A DNA stretch of 48,131 nt from Fimbriimonas ginsengisoli (GTDB lineage: Bacteria > Armatimonadota > Fimbriimonadia > Fimbriimonadales > Fimbriimonadaceae): positions 1 to 48,131 of the forward strand of contig JACOSL010000041.1 of assembly GCA_016179045.1 (NCBI GenBank). Reading direction: 5' to 3'. Positions 32,096-40,022 of the stretch are shown one piece after another. Made by a program: the position numbers and the translations under genes. The notes beneath the pieces are model-generated. The model saw only the letters and a list, made by a program, of their open reading frames with translations. It was not told the DNA's origin and made no database searches. The number at the start of each line of letters is the position of its first letter. Position 1 is the first letter of the stretch.

Positions 32096-33637
32096 ATGAA
32101 TTTTGGTTTAGGGCTAACTAGGTATAGGCAGGCGTGCATCATGAGGGTCACAGTCCCGCTGATCGCGCTCGCTGCCATTTCATCGTCGGCGCTATCGGCA
32201 GCAAGAAGCGTGGTGGTTCGTTTTCACAACGAGACCGAAGTGGCTCTTACTCTGGTGGGAAGCGGATTTACTGGAACGGGTTATGGTGAGTGGGTCACCA
32301 AGCCGCCGCAAACGGTCCCTGCTCAAGCCACCGCGCAATGGAAGTGCCAGTCCAGCATGGCGTTAAAAGGGGTCGGAGGGTACGCCATTTATTCGATGCC
32401 GGGCCACGGCAACGTGTCGCTTGGTTGGGACAGCCCCTACGTGGGCAACAACAGCTACAAGTGTTCCGTCGGCGCCCCATTTGCGATCGAGAAGGCGGGT
32501 GGCACCGGAGATAATGCCACGGTGACATTTACCCTGGCGCCACCGTTCGCTCTGCCTTCGAACGTTCAAATCAACAGGCTTGCCATCAGGGTCCTCACCG
32601 GTCAGGATCTGGGAGCGGCCACCGACGACGAAGTCTATTTTGATATCGGCCCCCTTGGATGGAAGCTGGACAAGGCAAATTACAAAGACTTTCGGCGCTA
32701 CGGAGACGACACGTACGACCTACCGATTCCGGACGGTGTGCAACTCAACACGGACGACATCACCCGTCTGAGGTTGCAGAAGAAGGGCATCGGCGGTTGG
32801 CTCGGTGCGGTCGACGGGGCAGGCGGCGAATGGGAGTGTGAATCGATTCACCTCATTGTTAACGGGAAGGACCTCAGGCCAATCCTGGTGAACAAGTGGT
32901 TCAAAGCCCCGTCTAGCAGCCAGCAATGGTCCCTTGGTATCCATCCTAAGCGCTCGGCGGCAGAAACTTTTGTACGCACCCTCCGGATGACGCCTAACCC
33001 GACGTATTTTCTTGGAGGCGGCCCGGGCCCAATGGCGAATCAGTTCATGGTTCTATCGTCAAGCGGGGTCTTGCCCGTTTTCAAGCCCTCGGGCGAGCTT
33101 GACGGCCCCTCAAGGCTTTGGCTTTTCCCTTGGAACGCCAACCTGGGTTACGTAAAGGTTGTAGGCACCCTCGTCAGGGATTCCGCCGCCTCGGGGGAAA
33201 TGGACTGGGGCCCATCCTGGCGCCCGATGACGATTAACCTTGCGTTGGGCTTTGCGGTGATGGACCTGAAGGTCGAAAGCGTCGAGGTCTATGACACGTC
33301 TCAGGGCTACCAAAAGATCGGTACAAATGTGATGGACTTCATGCCGGGCGCTACGCTTGCGTACATATACAATTTCACCCCCGGCCCCAACCCTTACAAG
33401 TATGTGTTCGGCAAGACTTCCGGGATCGACGGCCAGCGATACATCAGGGCTCAACAGTTCTTCAACTTTGGCCAGCAAAACATCACCACAGGGCAGAAGA
33501 ACGGGTTAAGGGGCAATTATTTCCCCACGAACGGACAGCGCGTCATGATTGAGGGACCTTTGTTTGTCGCCACCGACGCCGAGAGCTCCTACGAGATCCA
33601 CCCGCGCCAGGTTGTGTTCCCCTATACGGGCCCTTAG
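32096..33637 (+). CDS. secreted protein with aegerolysin-like and PLAT-like domains, tentative
   Basis: 513 aa. An N-terminal signal peptide (the hydrophobic stretch from MRVTVPLIALAAISSSALSA, or starting 15 residues earlier; ATG 32096 or 32141). Residues about 40-150 (NETEVALTLVG..., GWDSPYVGNNSYKC) resemble aegerolysin/ET79-type beta-sandwich proteins with the W-D-x-P-x-x-G-x-N-x-Y motif. Residues about 160-270 (IRVLTGQDLGAATDDEVYFD) look like a PLAT/LH2 domain. The remainder is unassigned. Lower GC; lies between copies of the yifB start region, so it may have been inserted. Confidence 0.62.
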   Translation: MNFGLGLTRYRQACIMRVTVPLIALAAISSSALSAARSVVVRFHNETEVALTLVGSGFTGTGYGEWVTKPPQTVPAQATAQWKCQSSMALKGVGGYAIYSMPGHGNVSLGWDSPYVGNNSYKCSVGAPFAIEKAGGTGDNATVTFTLAPPFALPSNVQINRLAIRVLTGQDLGAATDDEVYFDIGPLGWKLDKANYKDFRRYGDDTYDLPIPDGVQLNTDDITRLRLQKKGIGGWLGAVDGAGGEWECESIHLIVNGKDLRPILVNKWFKAPSSSQQWSLGIHPKRSAAETFVRTLRMTPNPTYFLGGGPGPMANQFMVLSSSGVLPVFKPSGELDGPSRLWLFPWNANLGYVKVVGTLVRDSAASGEMDWGPSWRPMTINLALGFAVMDLKVESVEVYDTSQGYQKIGTNVMDFMPGATLAYIYNFTPGPNPYKYVFGKTSGIDGQRYIRAQQFFNFGQQNITTGQKNGLRGNYFPTNGQRVMIEGPLFVATDAESSYEIHPRQVVFPYTGP

Positions 33638-33670
33638 GGATCTTTCGGTTGAGTCCGTCAAGCCCTTTCA

Positions 33671-33729
33671 GCGTTGCCGAGTGGGCCTTGGTGACCATGG
33701 ACGCAAGTTACACCATTGGTGGGAGAGCG
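33671..33729. repeat. 59-bp copy of the yifB start region (vestigial)
   Basis: GCGTTGCCGAGTGGGCCTTG and on; 52 of 59 positions equal 31891-31949, including the ATG region and the TGTAACTTG promoter-like segment on the minus strand. No coding sequence continues from it, so it is a remnant. Confidence 0.8.
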
Positions 33730-33742
33730 ACGGCCGTTCTCG

Positions 33743-33763
33743 GCACGGGCTGAAGCCTACGCC
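33743..33763. repeat. P palindrome copy 2
   Basis: GCACGGGCTGAAGCCTACGCC. Copies at 23482-23502 and 42073-42092 share CACGGGCT.(A)AGCCC. A short inverted repeat of unknown role; it starts the 33638-34173 gene-free gap, which holds only repeats. Confidence 0.55.
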
Positions 33764-33840
33764 ATCGCAACGTCTTGGATCGGCATAGCCTCGGTGCCCA
33801 GGCGTGGTCGCCGAGACCAGAGTCACGGCAAGCGTCGGCC

Positions 33841-33997
33841 GAGGACGCCAGGAAGGCGTCAGAACAAAAACGGTGAGCGAGACCCGGGACGGGTCGAGCG
33901 AGCCAAAGAATAGTAGCATCACCCCTGCCTCACTGCGCGGGTCGGTGAGGCCGCAGGGCCGAACCTGGGGGTGGTACTCCGCCGCCAGGCGGAGGCA
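33841..33997 (-). repeat. Y element copy 5 (long form)
   Basis: GACGCCAGGAAGGCGTC hairpin, GGTGAGCGA, middle hairpin GACCCGGGACGGGTC (perfect 6-bp stem, sequence unlike Y2 or Y4), GAGCGAGCC, then the tail ending CTCCGCCGCCAGGCGGAG. It faces Y6 head to head. Confidence 0.8.
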
Positions 33998-34027
33998 TTG
34001 AGAGAAATGCTCGACCACTCGCGAATT

Positions 34028-34138
34028 CCACCCACCCCTACCCCTCCCTCAAGGGAGGGGAGACTTTTTCATTGGTTCGCTCACGCCCTCCGGGCATTCG
34101 CTCGCCTTTCTTGTGGGGCCGCCATCCATGGCGTCCCT
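34028..34138 (+). repeat. Y element copy 6
   Basis: CACCCACCCCTACCCCTCCC hairpin with GGGAGGGG, TTGGTTCGCTC, ACGCCCTCCGGGCAT, TCGCTCGCC, then GCCGCCATCCATGGCGTC. Opposite to Y5, making a large inverted arrangement 33841-34138. Confidence 0.8.
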
Positions 34139-34173
34139 GGGACGATCTTCAAGGCACATACCGTCCTCTAGTC

Positions 34174-34737
34174 ATGAAGGGGTTCACGATTCTTGCATGC
34201 CTGAGTGCCGTGGTGGCCGTCGGCTGCGGGCGCTCGACCACGCAACCGGCAACGAAAGAGACGCCGAACGCGAGCCAGACTTCTTCAGCCCCGGGCCCTG
34301 GCTGGTCGGACGCCCAAGGAGCAAACAAGGTAGCGGCAACAGCCCACGACCGCCCTGATGCATTCGATGACGCCGAGAAAGAAACCGCCGACGCTGCTGT
34401 TAACGCTACAGACTTCACGCGGCCGGCCCACGTGACGGCAGCTGAGCTTGGCATACCTCTCTACCCCGGGAGCAAGGAAGCGACCAACAGAGATGGGCTG
34501 AGTAGCAAGGGTCGAAGCCACGGCAAGATGTTCGTTGAATCGGTTCGCACAACCACTGCCACGCTGGAGGCAGTGGCTGCCTTCTACAGAGCCAAGCTCG
34601 GAGACAAATATGAGGAAGTGGGCTCTATCGGGGTCGTCACGTTTCGGCTGGAGTCGCCCAGAAAAGTGTATGTCGGGATTTCGGCGAACTACTACGAGAG
34701 GCCGTACCGGACGATCCAGGTGTTCGTTGAAAAGTGA
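34174..34737 (+). CDS. lipoprotein, unknown function
   Basis: 187 aa. Type II signal peptide with lipobox CLSAVVAVGC (Cys about 17), then a low-complexity Thr/Pro/Ser linker and a C-terminal domain (about 95-187) with YPGSKEATN and FYRAKLGDKYEEVGSIGVV. The frame is open further upstream to 34072, but those residues come from Y6; the lipobox fixes ATG 34174. The C-terminal domain resembles small 'yeast-PEG3-like' or DUF lipoproteins that I cannot name. It is isolated between two Y elements. Confidence 0.72.
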   Translation: MKGFTILACLSAVVAVGCGRSTTQPATKETPNASQTSSAPGPGWSDAQGANKVAATAHDRPDAFDDAEKETADAAVNATDFTRPAHVTAAELGIPLYPGSKEATNRDGLSSKGRSHGKMFVESVRTTTATLEAVAAFYRAKLGDKYEEVGSIGVVTFRLESPRKVYVGISANYYERPYRTIQVFVEK

Positions 34738-34793
34738 TTGGCTGTAGGAGAGGGCCCAACTCCGAGAGCCCTGTCGCGTGCGAGTCGCACTTT

Positions 34794-34906
34794 GCACCCT
34801 CCCCTACCCCTCCCTCAAGGGAGGGAAACCCTTTTCATTTGGCTCGCTCACGCGCTCCGGGCGTTCGCTCACCTTTTCTTTTGGGCCGCCATCCTTGGCG
34901 TCCCTG
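34794..34906 (+). repeat. Y element copy 7
   Basis: CACCCTCCCCTACCCCTCCC/GGGAGGG hairpin, GGCTCGCTC, ACGCGCTCCGGGCGT middle hairpin, TCGCTCACC, GCCATCCTTGGCGTCCC. It fills part of the 34738-35134 gap; an S pair follows at 34961. Confidence 0.8.
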
Positions 34907-34960
34907 ATACCACTTTCGCCACCGTGCCCCCTTGGCTGGCAGAGGTAGCGCCTCCGCCAC

Positions 34961-34982
34961 GCAAAGCCATCGCAAAACGCCA
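34961..34982. repeat. S repeat pair
   Basis: GCAAAGCCATC GCAAAACGCC: two 11/10-bp units like those at 13276-13317. Lies downstream of Y7, matching the order at 13078-13317. Confidence 0.5.
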
Positions 34983-35121
34983 CCGCAGCATCTCGGTCCT
35001 CAGCGAGCCTGAATGTGCCGAATCGGCTACAGCGCCTGCAAGGATGGGTGCTTCGTGGTGTACTGGCAACGCAGCCCTCACCTCCATACTCCAGCCAACT
35101 CGGGCCGGCCAGGCCCGCAGG

Positions 35122-35127
35122 TATAAC
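35122..35127 (+). promoter_or_regulatory. -10 box TATAAC, leaderless start of menG/ubiE
   Basis: TATAAC ends 8 bases before GTG 35135, so the transcript would start about at the start codon. No ribosome site is present. Supports GTG 35135 over an upstream ATG at 35015. Confidence 0.45.
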
Positions 35128-35134
35128 GAACCCG

Positions 35135-35854
35135 GTGAAGGCGCAGGCGCCGCGGGCGGCTTGGGAGGCCGAGGGAGAGGAGAAGCGGGCGGCGGTGCGC
35201 CGCCTGTTTGCCGACATCGCGCCCACCTACGATCTGCTCAACGGGGTCATGTCCCTCTCGCGCCATCGCCCCTGGCGACGCTTTGCCTTGCGCGGACTCG
35301 CCCTTCGGCCCGGCGACCGGGCGCTCGACGTGTGCTGCGGCACCGGCGATTTCATGGTCGAGCTTCGGCGCGCGGTCGGGGCGGAGGGCCGCGTGGTGGG
35401 GGTGGATTTCTGCCTGCCGATGCTGGATATCGCCCGCCGCAAGAACGCGGGCGAGCTCGTGATCGGCGATGCTTGCGCCCTGCCATTTCGCGATAAGTCG
35501 TTCGATGCGGTGACGGTCGGCTGGGGCCTGCGCAACGTGCCCGACATCGACGCCGCCCATCGCGAGATCGCGCGGGTGCTCAAGCCGGGCGGGCGGTTCG
35601 TCTCGCTCGATATGGCGCATCCGCGGGGTCGCTTTGCCCGCTGGGTCAGCGATTTGTTCTTTCATAAGGGCGTTCCGGTGCTCGGCACGCTCTTTGGCAA
35701 GCGCGAGGGGTACACGTATCTGCCGCTTAGCATCGACCGCTTCCTCAGCCGCGAGGAGCTGGCCGCTTCGATGGAGCTGGCGGGCCTGGCGGAGGTCCGC
35801 ACGCGCGACCTCATGTTTGGGAGCCTGTGCATCCATTGGGGGCGCAAGCCGTGA
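35135..35854 (+). CDS. MenG/UbiE-type quinone C-methyltransferase
   Basis: About 239 aa. Methylates demethylmenaquinone (or a related quinone) using SAM. Motifs: FADIAPTYDLLNGVMSLS (about 21-38), LDVCCGTGDFM SAM-binding loop (about 65-75), GDACALPF, VGWGLRNVPD and ARVLKPGGRF. The length is normal only when counted from GTG 35135. It is coupled by GTGA (35851-35854) to the polyprenyl diphosphate synthase, so this operon likely makes menaquinone: side chain plus last methylation. Confidence 0.92.
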   Translation: MKAQAPRAAWEAEGEEKRAAVRRLFADIAPTYDLLNGVMSLSRHRPWRRFALRGLALRPGDRALDVCCGTGDFMVELRRAVGAEGRVVGVDFCLPMLDIARRKNAGELVIGDACALPFRDKSFDAVTVGWGLRNVPDIDAAHREIARVLKPGGRFVSLDMAHPRGRFARWVSDLFFHKGVPVLGTLFGKREGYTYLPLSIDRFLSREELAASMELAGLAEVRTRDLMFGSLCIHWGRKP

Positions 35855-36861
35855 GCACGGCCGCGTTCTCGCCCGCCCTCTTCCCCGGCGTTTCAAACGA
35901 GCTTCTCGATGCGCTGGGAGACGAATTAGCCGCAGTCGAGCGGGAGCTGGCCGCGCGCATGGGTTCGGCGGTTGCGACGGTGGAAGAAATCGGCCGCCAC
36001 ACGCTGGAGGCAGGCGGCAAGCGCCTTCGCCCCGCGTTCATCGCGCTGGCCGCGCGCGCCTGCGGGGGTGGCGATACGGCGCGGATCGCCCGGCTGGGCG
36101 CATGCATGGAGATGATCCACATGGCCACCCTCATACACGACGACGTGGTCGATCACGCGGCCACCCGCCGCGGGCGGGAAACCGCTGGCCTACTCTATGG
36201 CGGCACCGCCAGCATCCTCTCCGGCGACGTGTTGCTGGCACGCGCCATGGCGATCCTCGCCGACGACGGCGACCTTAAGATCATGCGCGCGGTTGCGGAC
36301 GCGGTGGTGGAGATGGCGGAGGGCGAGGTGCTCGAGGTGGAGACGCGCGGGCGCTTCGACCTCGGCGAGGCGGAGCACTTGCGCGTGCTGCGGATGAAGA
36401 CGGCGGCGTTCATCGAGGCGTGCTGCCTGGTTGGCGCGCTGGCGGCGGGGGCCACGCCGTCGGAGCAAGAGGCATTGCGCCAGTACGGAGCGGCGGCGGG
36501 CATGGCGTTTCAGATCGTGGACGACCTGCTCGACTATCGCGGCGACTTCGAGCAAACCGGCAAGCCGCGGGCATCCGATTTTCGCGAAGGCTGCGCGACC
36601 TTGCCGCTCATCTATCTGCTGGAGGAGCTTTCGGATGAAGAGCGCGAGGTGGCTGGTCACAAGTTCGGCGACGGCGTGGCGGACGACGAGGTCTTGATGA
36701 TTTGCGGCTGGATGGCCTCGCGCGGGGCATTCGAGCGGTCCGAGGCTACCGCCCGGCGCTGTGTCGACGAGGCCCGGGCCGCTCTGGATGGCCTGCCCTC
36801 GAGCCCGGCGCGCGATTTGCTTGGCGCGGTGGCGGGCTTCGTGCTCGAGCGCGAGGCCTAG
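35851..36861 (+). CDS. trans-polyprenyl diphosphate synthase (quinone side chain)
   Basis: 336 aa. Condenses isopentenyl diphosphate onto an allylic primer. First Asp-rich motif LIHDDVVDHAATRRGR (about 92-107), AGGKRLRP at about 53-60 for IPP binding, second motif FQIVDDLLDYRGD (about 222-234). The GTG start overlaps the methyltransferase stop, and a family-like start region follows directly. Chain length cannot be told; the quinone context suggests heptaprenyl- or similar synthase. Confidence 0.92.
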   Translation: MSTAAFSPALFPGVSNELLDALGDELAAVERELAARMGSAVATVEEIGRHTLEAGGKRLRPAFIALAARACGGGDTARIARLGACMEMIHMATLIHDDVVDHAATRRGRETAGLLYGGTASILSGDVLLARAMAILADDGDLKIMRAVADAVVEMAEGEVLEVETRGRFDLGEAEHLRVLRMKTAAFIEACCLVGALAAGATPSEQEALRQYGAAAGMAFQIVDDLLDYRGDFEQTGKPRASDFREGCATLPLIYLLEELSDEEREVAGHKFGDGVADDEVLMICGWMASRGAFERSEATARRCVDEARAALDGLPSSPARDLLGAVAGFVLEREA

Positions 36862-36865
36862 GCGG

Positions 36866-37771
36866 GTGCGGGGGTATAGGCTGTACGTGCTGGACCTCGA
36901 CGGCACGCTGTATCGAGGCGAGCGGGCCCTGCCCGGCGCGGTGGATGCGGTGGCAGAGCTTCGGCGGCGCGGCGCGCTCGTCCGGTTCCTCACCAACAAT
37001 TCGGCACTGACTCGGGTGGCGGTCGCCACCAAGCTGCAGCAGCTAGGCTTCCAAGCCTCGCCGGAGGAGACCCTGACTTCGGGGGACGGCGCGGCGCGGT
37101 TGCTAATTGAACGGGGGCTCAAGAGCGCCTTCGTGGTCGGCGATCCCGGCCTAGCCGAAACGTTGAGCGCCGCCGGGCTGACTTTGTTCGGGCCTCTCCC
37201 CCTCGATGGGGGAGAAAGCGTGAGCAGCCCGACCGCCGTAGCTCCGGCGCAGGCGGTAGCGAACGCAAGAGAGGGTGGGCAGAAGAGAGCGCCCCAAAAT
37301 TCAATCACCCTCCCCTTACCCCCTCCCATCAAGGGAGGAGTGGTCGGGAGCGCCCAGCCCGATGCGGTGGTGGTCGGGATCTGCCGCTCGCTTTCCTACG
37401 ATCTTCTCGACCAAGCGATGAACTTGATTTTGCGGGGCGCGCTGTTCGTGGCGACCAATCGGGATGCGACCTATCCCCTCGAGGACGGGTGTCTCTCGCC
37501 GGGGGCGGGGGCGATCGTGGCCGCGCTGGAGGCTTGCACGGGAGTCTCGCCAGTGGTGGTGGGCAAGCCGGAGCCGACCTTGATCCTGCAACTGCTCGAG
37601 GAAATAGGCGTTGAGCCGGAAGCCGCGCTCGTGGTCGGCGATCGCGTCGAAACCGACCTGGAGGCGGGCCGCCGCGCGGGCTGCGACACGCACCTGGTGC
37701 TCACCGGGGTTACGACCGAGCCCCATGCGGGGCAGGGTTACAGCGCGGACTTGGGCGGCTTGCTAGAATAA
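36866..37771 (+). CDS. HAD-type (NagD-like) phosphatase with repeat insert
   Basis: 301 aa. Haloacid dehalogenase superfamily: LYVLDLDGTLYRG (nucleophile Asp about 10), FLTNNSA, GKPEPTLI (Lys) and VGDRVETDLEAGRRAG (metal Asp pair). NagD/4-nitrophenylphosphatase-like; substrate unknown. Residues about 110-160 (GPLPLDGGESVSSP and on) are encoded by an X element plus a partial Y element and lie in the cap-domain region; family sequence resumes at PDAVVVGICRS. GTG 36866 is 4 bases after the synthase stop, third gene of the operon. Confidence 0.88.
   Translation: MRGYRLYVLDLDGTLYRGERALPGAVDAVAELRRRGALVRFLTNNSALTRVAVATKLQQLGFQASPEETLTSGDGAARLLIERGLKSAFVVGDPGLAETLSAAGLTLFGPLPLDGGESVSSPTAVAPAQAVANAREGGQKRAPQNSITLPLPPPIKGGVVGSAQPDAVVVGICRSLSYDLLDQAMNLILRGALFVATNRDATYPLEDGCLSPGAGAIVAALEACTGVSPVVVGKPEPTLILQLLEEIGVEPEAALVVGDRVETDLEAGRRAGCDTHLVLTGVTTEPHAGQGYSADLGGLLE
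37193..37345 (+). repeat. X element copy 4 plus partial Y, in frame in the HAD gene
   Basis: CTCTCCCCCTCGATGGGGGAG, AAAGCGTGAG, a GCTCCGGCGCAGGCGGTAGC segment, GAACGCAAGAGAGGGTG (to 37280), then CACCCTCCCCTTACCCCCTCCC/GGGAGG (37306-37339). About 153 bases = 51 codons without a stop. Confidence 0.82.
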
Positions 37772-37865
37772 TCACATTACTGAGCAAATACTGAACCCAC
37801 CGCTTCGTGGTTAAATCTCACCAGACACTCGTACCATTTAATGCCGGTAGTTCGCCGATCTGTGG

Positions 37866-37871
37866 TATAAT
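37866..37871 (+). promoter_or_regulatory. TATAAT -10 box of the toxin-antitoxin pair
   Basis: TGGTATAATCC about 50 bases before ATG 37919. A clear -35 is not visible. The 147-bp gap 37772-37918 contains no other feature. Confidence 0.45.
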
Positions 37872-37918
37872 CCAATCAAGTGGATACCAGAGCTGGAGTA
37901 TCAATCCCACCCCAGGGC

Positions 37919-38341
37919 ATGAACAAGTCTGAGTGGATCAGGTCGCTCGCCGATCAGGGCCACGAGGTGAAGCAGATCGCGAAGGAAACGGGCCTCCGCT
38001 ACCAGCACGTGCGGAACGTCGTCGTCCGGTACCGCGAGAAGCGACACGGTGGCTACGGAGCCCAAGCAGGCTCAGAGGGCGTGCGCATTGCCCCCGCCGA
38101 CGAGCAGGGCAAGCTTTCGCTAGGGCGTCGCCACTCTAACCGCCTGTTCCGGGTGAGTGAGCAGCCAGATGGGAATCTGCTTCTGGAGCCGGTAGTGATG
38201 GTTCACGAGCGGGAGGCCTGGCTGTACCGGAATCCAGTGGCCTTCGAGGCGGTCAAACGAGGAATCGAAGAGTCGCGGGCGGGGCTTGCGCGTCCAGCCG
38301 GCCCGTTCATTCAGTACGCCGACGACGAGGACGAAGAGTGA
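37919..38341 (+). CDS. HTH antitoxin-like protein
   Basis: 140 aa. N-terminal helix-turn-helix: MNKSEWIRSLADQGHEVKQI then AKETGLRYQHVRNVVVRYRE (about 1-40). A C-terminal acidic region ends PFIQYADDEDEE, as is usual for antitoxins that wrap a basic toxin. The frame extends upstream to 37880, but ATG 37919 begins the HTH. It ends directly against the ATG of the RelE-like gene (no gap), so the two are coupled. Inference: antitoxin and autorepressor. Confidence 0.78.
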   Translation: MNKSEWIRSLADQGHEVKQIAKETGLRYQHVRNVVVRYREKRHGGYGAQAGSEGVRIAPADEQGKLSLGRRHSNRLFRVSEQPDGNLLLEPVVMVHEREAWLYRNPVAFEAVKRGIEESRAGLARPAGPFIQYADDEDEE

Positions 38342-38629
38342 ATGGCTTTCACCCTGCTTCTGACTCCGCTCGCCTCCGCTCAGTTGACGGAAATCGAGAA
38401 GGACCTGAGGAAGTATCGCAAGGTGCGCAAATGCCTTGGTTTGATCGAGCGCGACCCGCTGTATCCAGGTTTACGATCCCACCGCTATGCCGAACTGGAC
38501 CAACTGCATGGCGAGAAGATTTGGGAGTCGTATGTTGAGAACCGCGCGCCGGGCGCCTTTCGCGTGTTCTGGCACTACGGACCCGGGCAAGCTGAAATCA
38601 CGGTCGTCGCGATCACGCCGCACCCTTGA
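38342..38629 (+). CDS. RelE/ParE-superfamily toxin-like protein
   Basis: 95 aa. EIEKDLRKYRKVRKCLGLIE, RSHRYAELDQLHGEKIWESY, then FRVFWHYGPGQAEITVVAIT with a terminal HPHP-like PHP: the helix-helix-sheet layout and 'W.sYv...pgayRifw.y...i.vl.itpHP' ending of RelE-like ribosome-dependent mRNA interferases. Catalytic residues vary in this family, so activity is not certain. Paired with the HTH protein. Confidence 0.75.
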   Translation: MAFTLLLTPLASAQLTEIEKDLRKYRKVRKCLGLIERDPLYPGLRSHRYAELDQLHGEKIWESYVENRAPGAFRVFWHYGPGQAEITVVAITPHP

Positions 38630-38653
38630 TTGGGCTGTCGTTCCGCGGGCAAT

Positions 38654-39481
38654 CTAGCCCTGGGATGACTGCCCCAAGTTCTGCCTCAGCTCCGCTTCCG
38701 CCTGGCGGATCGAGCGAAGTTCGCCGATGCACAGATCGAGCGAGGCGGAGGCGGTGGCGGGGCCGAGGGGGGCGAGCTCCTCTTGAGCCCGCTGGGCCAC
38801 CGTTTCAACCTCGTTCACGAGCAGGCGCATCTTATCGGCCAGCTCGCGGGCGGGGCCAAAGCCGCTCGGCAGGTGCTGGGGCAGGCGCGGCTTGCCGAAC
38901 ACCACTTCCTCCAGAACTTCGCCCGCCATCGCCTTGAGGTCGGAAAGGCCGTGGCTGTCGGAGAGGTTGTTGCGGAAGAGCAAGATCGCCTCCGCCATCG
39001 CGCCCTCGACCGAGTTCAGCACCGTCTCGCGGATCGTGCGGTAGTGCACCGGGATGTCGGCATCGCGCCAGAAGGGGGTGCCGAGCAGCTGATTCACCTT
39101 TGCCCAGCCGCGCGCGCACTCCTCGAGCACGTCCATCGAGGGTTGGCCGAGGTCGCGCATGAGGCGCCCACGCTCGAGGCGGGTAGACATATCCTTTGCG
39201 ACCTCGCGGGCCTCGGCTAGGAGCGCCTCGGGCCGCGTCTTTTGCCGCCGAGTGAACCAGAACGCGAGGCCGAGCCCGGCGAACAAGCCGAGAACGCCGA
39301 AGCGGGAGAAGCCTTCGCCCCCAATTTCGCGCATCAGCAGCGCGAAGGCGAACGAAACGCCCAGTCCGACCACCACCGCGATGACCGCCACCACCTCCGA
39401 TGCGCGCTCGTTCTGGCGTCGGAGCGTACGGAGGTATTCGGCCAGGTTGGGATAGTCGTGGTGGCTGGGTCGGAAAAACAT
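38654..39481 (-). CDS. membrane-anchored hypothetical protein
   Basis: 275 aa. Two membrane helices near the N-terminus (about 30-50 and 60-77: SEVVAVIAVVVGLGVSF and GVLGLFAGLGLAFWF) and a cytoplasmic helical/coiled-coil C-terminal region. No recognised domain. The frame runs on upstream to 39646, but MFFRPSHHDYPNLAEYL at ATG 39481 is the likely start. It is isolated. Confidence 0.65.
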   Translation of the reverse strand: MFFRPSHHDYPNLAEYLRTLRRQNERASEVVAVIAVVVGLGVSFAFALLMREIGGEGFSRFGVLGLFAGLGLAFWFTRRQKTRPEALLAEAREVAKDMSTRLERGRLMRDLGQPSMDVLEECARGWAKVNQLLGTPFWRDADIPVHYRTIRETVLNSVEGAMAEAILLFRNNLSDSHGLSDLKAMAGEVLEEVVFGKPRLPQHLPSGFGPARELADKMRLLVNEVETVAQRAQEELAPLGPATASASLDLCIGELRSIRQAEAELRQNLGQSSQG

Positions 39482-39546
39482 GCCAACTAGAGTGTACGCG
39501 CCGCGAGCACATGGGTTGGAGCATACGGCCATGCGATCAGGCTTGA

Positions 39547-40020
39547 GTGACCGTCTTAAGAAGCGTGATCGACATAAGCGTGCTCGACCAATTCTGGATG
39601 GTGGTCCCTCGCTGGCTCCCCAGCCTCCCGTGCCTATTTTTCGCAATCTGCTTCCTTCAGTCCGGGCTGGACAAAGTCTTCGATCGAGCTGGCAATCTGG
39701 AGTGGCTCGTGCCCCACTTTGCCAAGACGCCGTTTAAGTCGATGGTGCCGATCATGTTGCGCGCGCTCACGGCGCTCGAGCTGACAACCGGCTTGGTATG
39801 CGCCATCGGAGTATTCCAGCCCCTGCTTGGCTTGTACTTTCTGCGAACGCTAAGCCTTGCACTGGCTTGTCTTACGTTATGCGCCCTTTTCGCCGGCCAG
39901 CGGATCAGCAAGGATTACGCGGGGGCTGGAACCCTGGCGATCTACTTTGCCGTTGCCCTTATTGGCCTCGAATCCACGAGCAGATATGCGGAACAATGGT
40001 CTGTTCTTCCCAACCATTAG
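39547..40020 (+). CDS. DoxX-like small membrane protein
   Basis: 157 aa with four membrane helices; FAICFLQSGLDKVFD followed by EWLVPHFAKT and LELTTGLVCAIG has the G-x-x-K and E/T motifs of the DoxX family, distinct from the gene at 7523. The start is uncertain: GTG 39547, 39565 or 39580 precede the first helix; no clear ribosome site. Convergent with the dienelactone hydrolase gene. Confidence 0.72.
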   Translation: MTVLRSVIDISVLDQFWMVVPRWLPSLPCLFFAICFLQSGLDKVFDRAGNLEWLVPHFAKTPFKSMVPIMLRALTALELTTGLVCAIGVFQPLLGLYFLRTLSLALACLTLCALFAGQRISKDYAGAGTLAIYFAVALIGLESTSRYAEQWSVLPNH

Positions 40021-40022
40021 GC

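Noticed and set aside
34072..34173. N-terminal extension of the lipoprotein (34072 start)
   Set aside because: Encoded by repeat Y6; the lipobox needs the start at 34174.
36190..37332. 380-codon minus-strand frame
   Set aside because: Antisense to the polyprenyl synthase and HAD genes; stays open partly because of repeat X.
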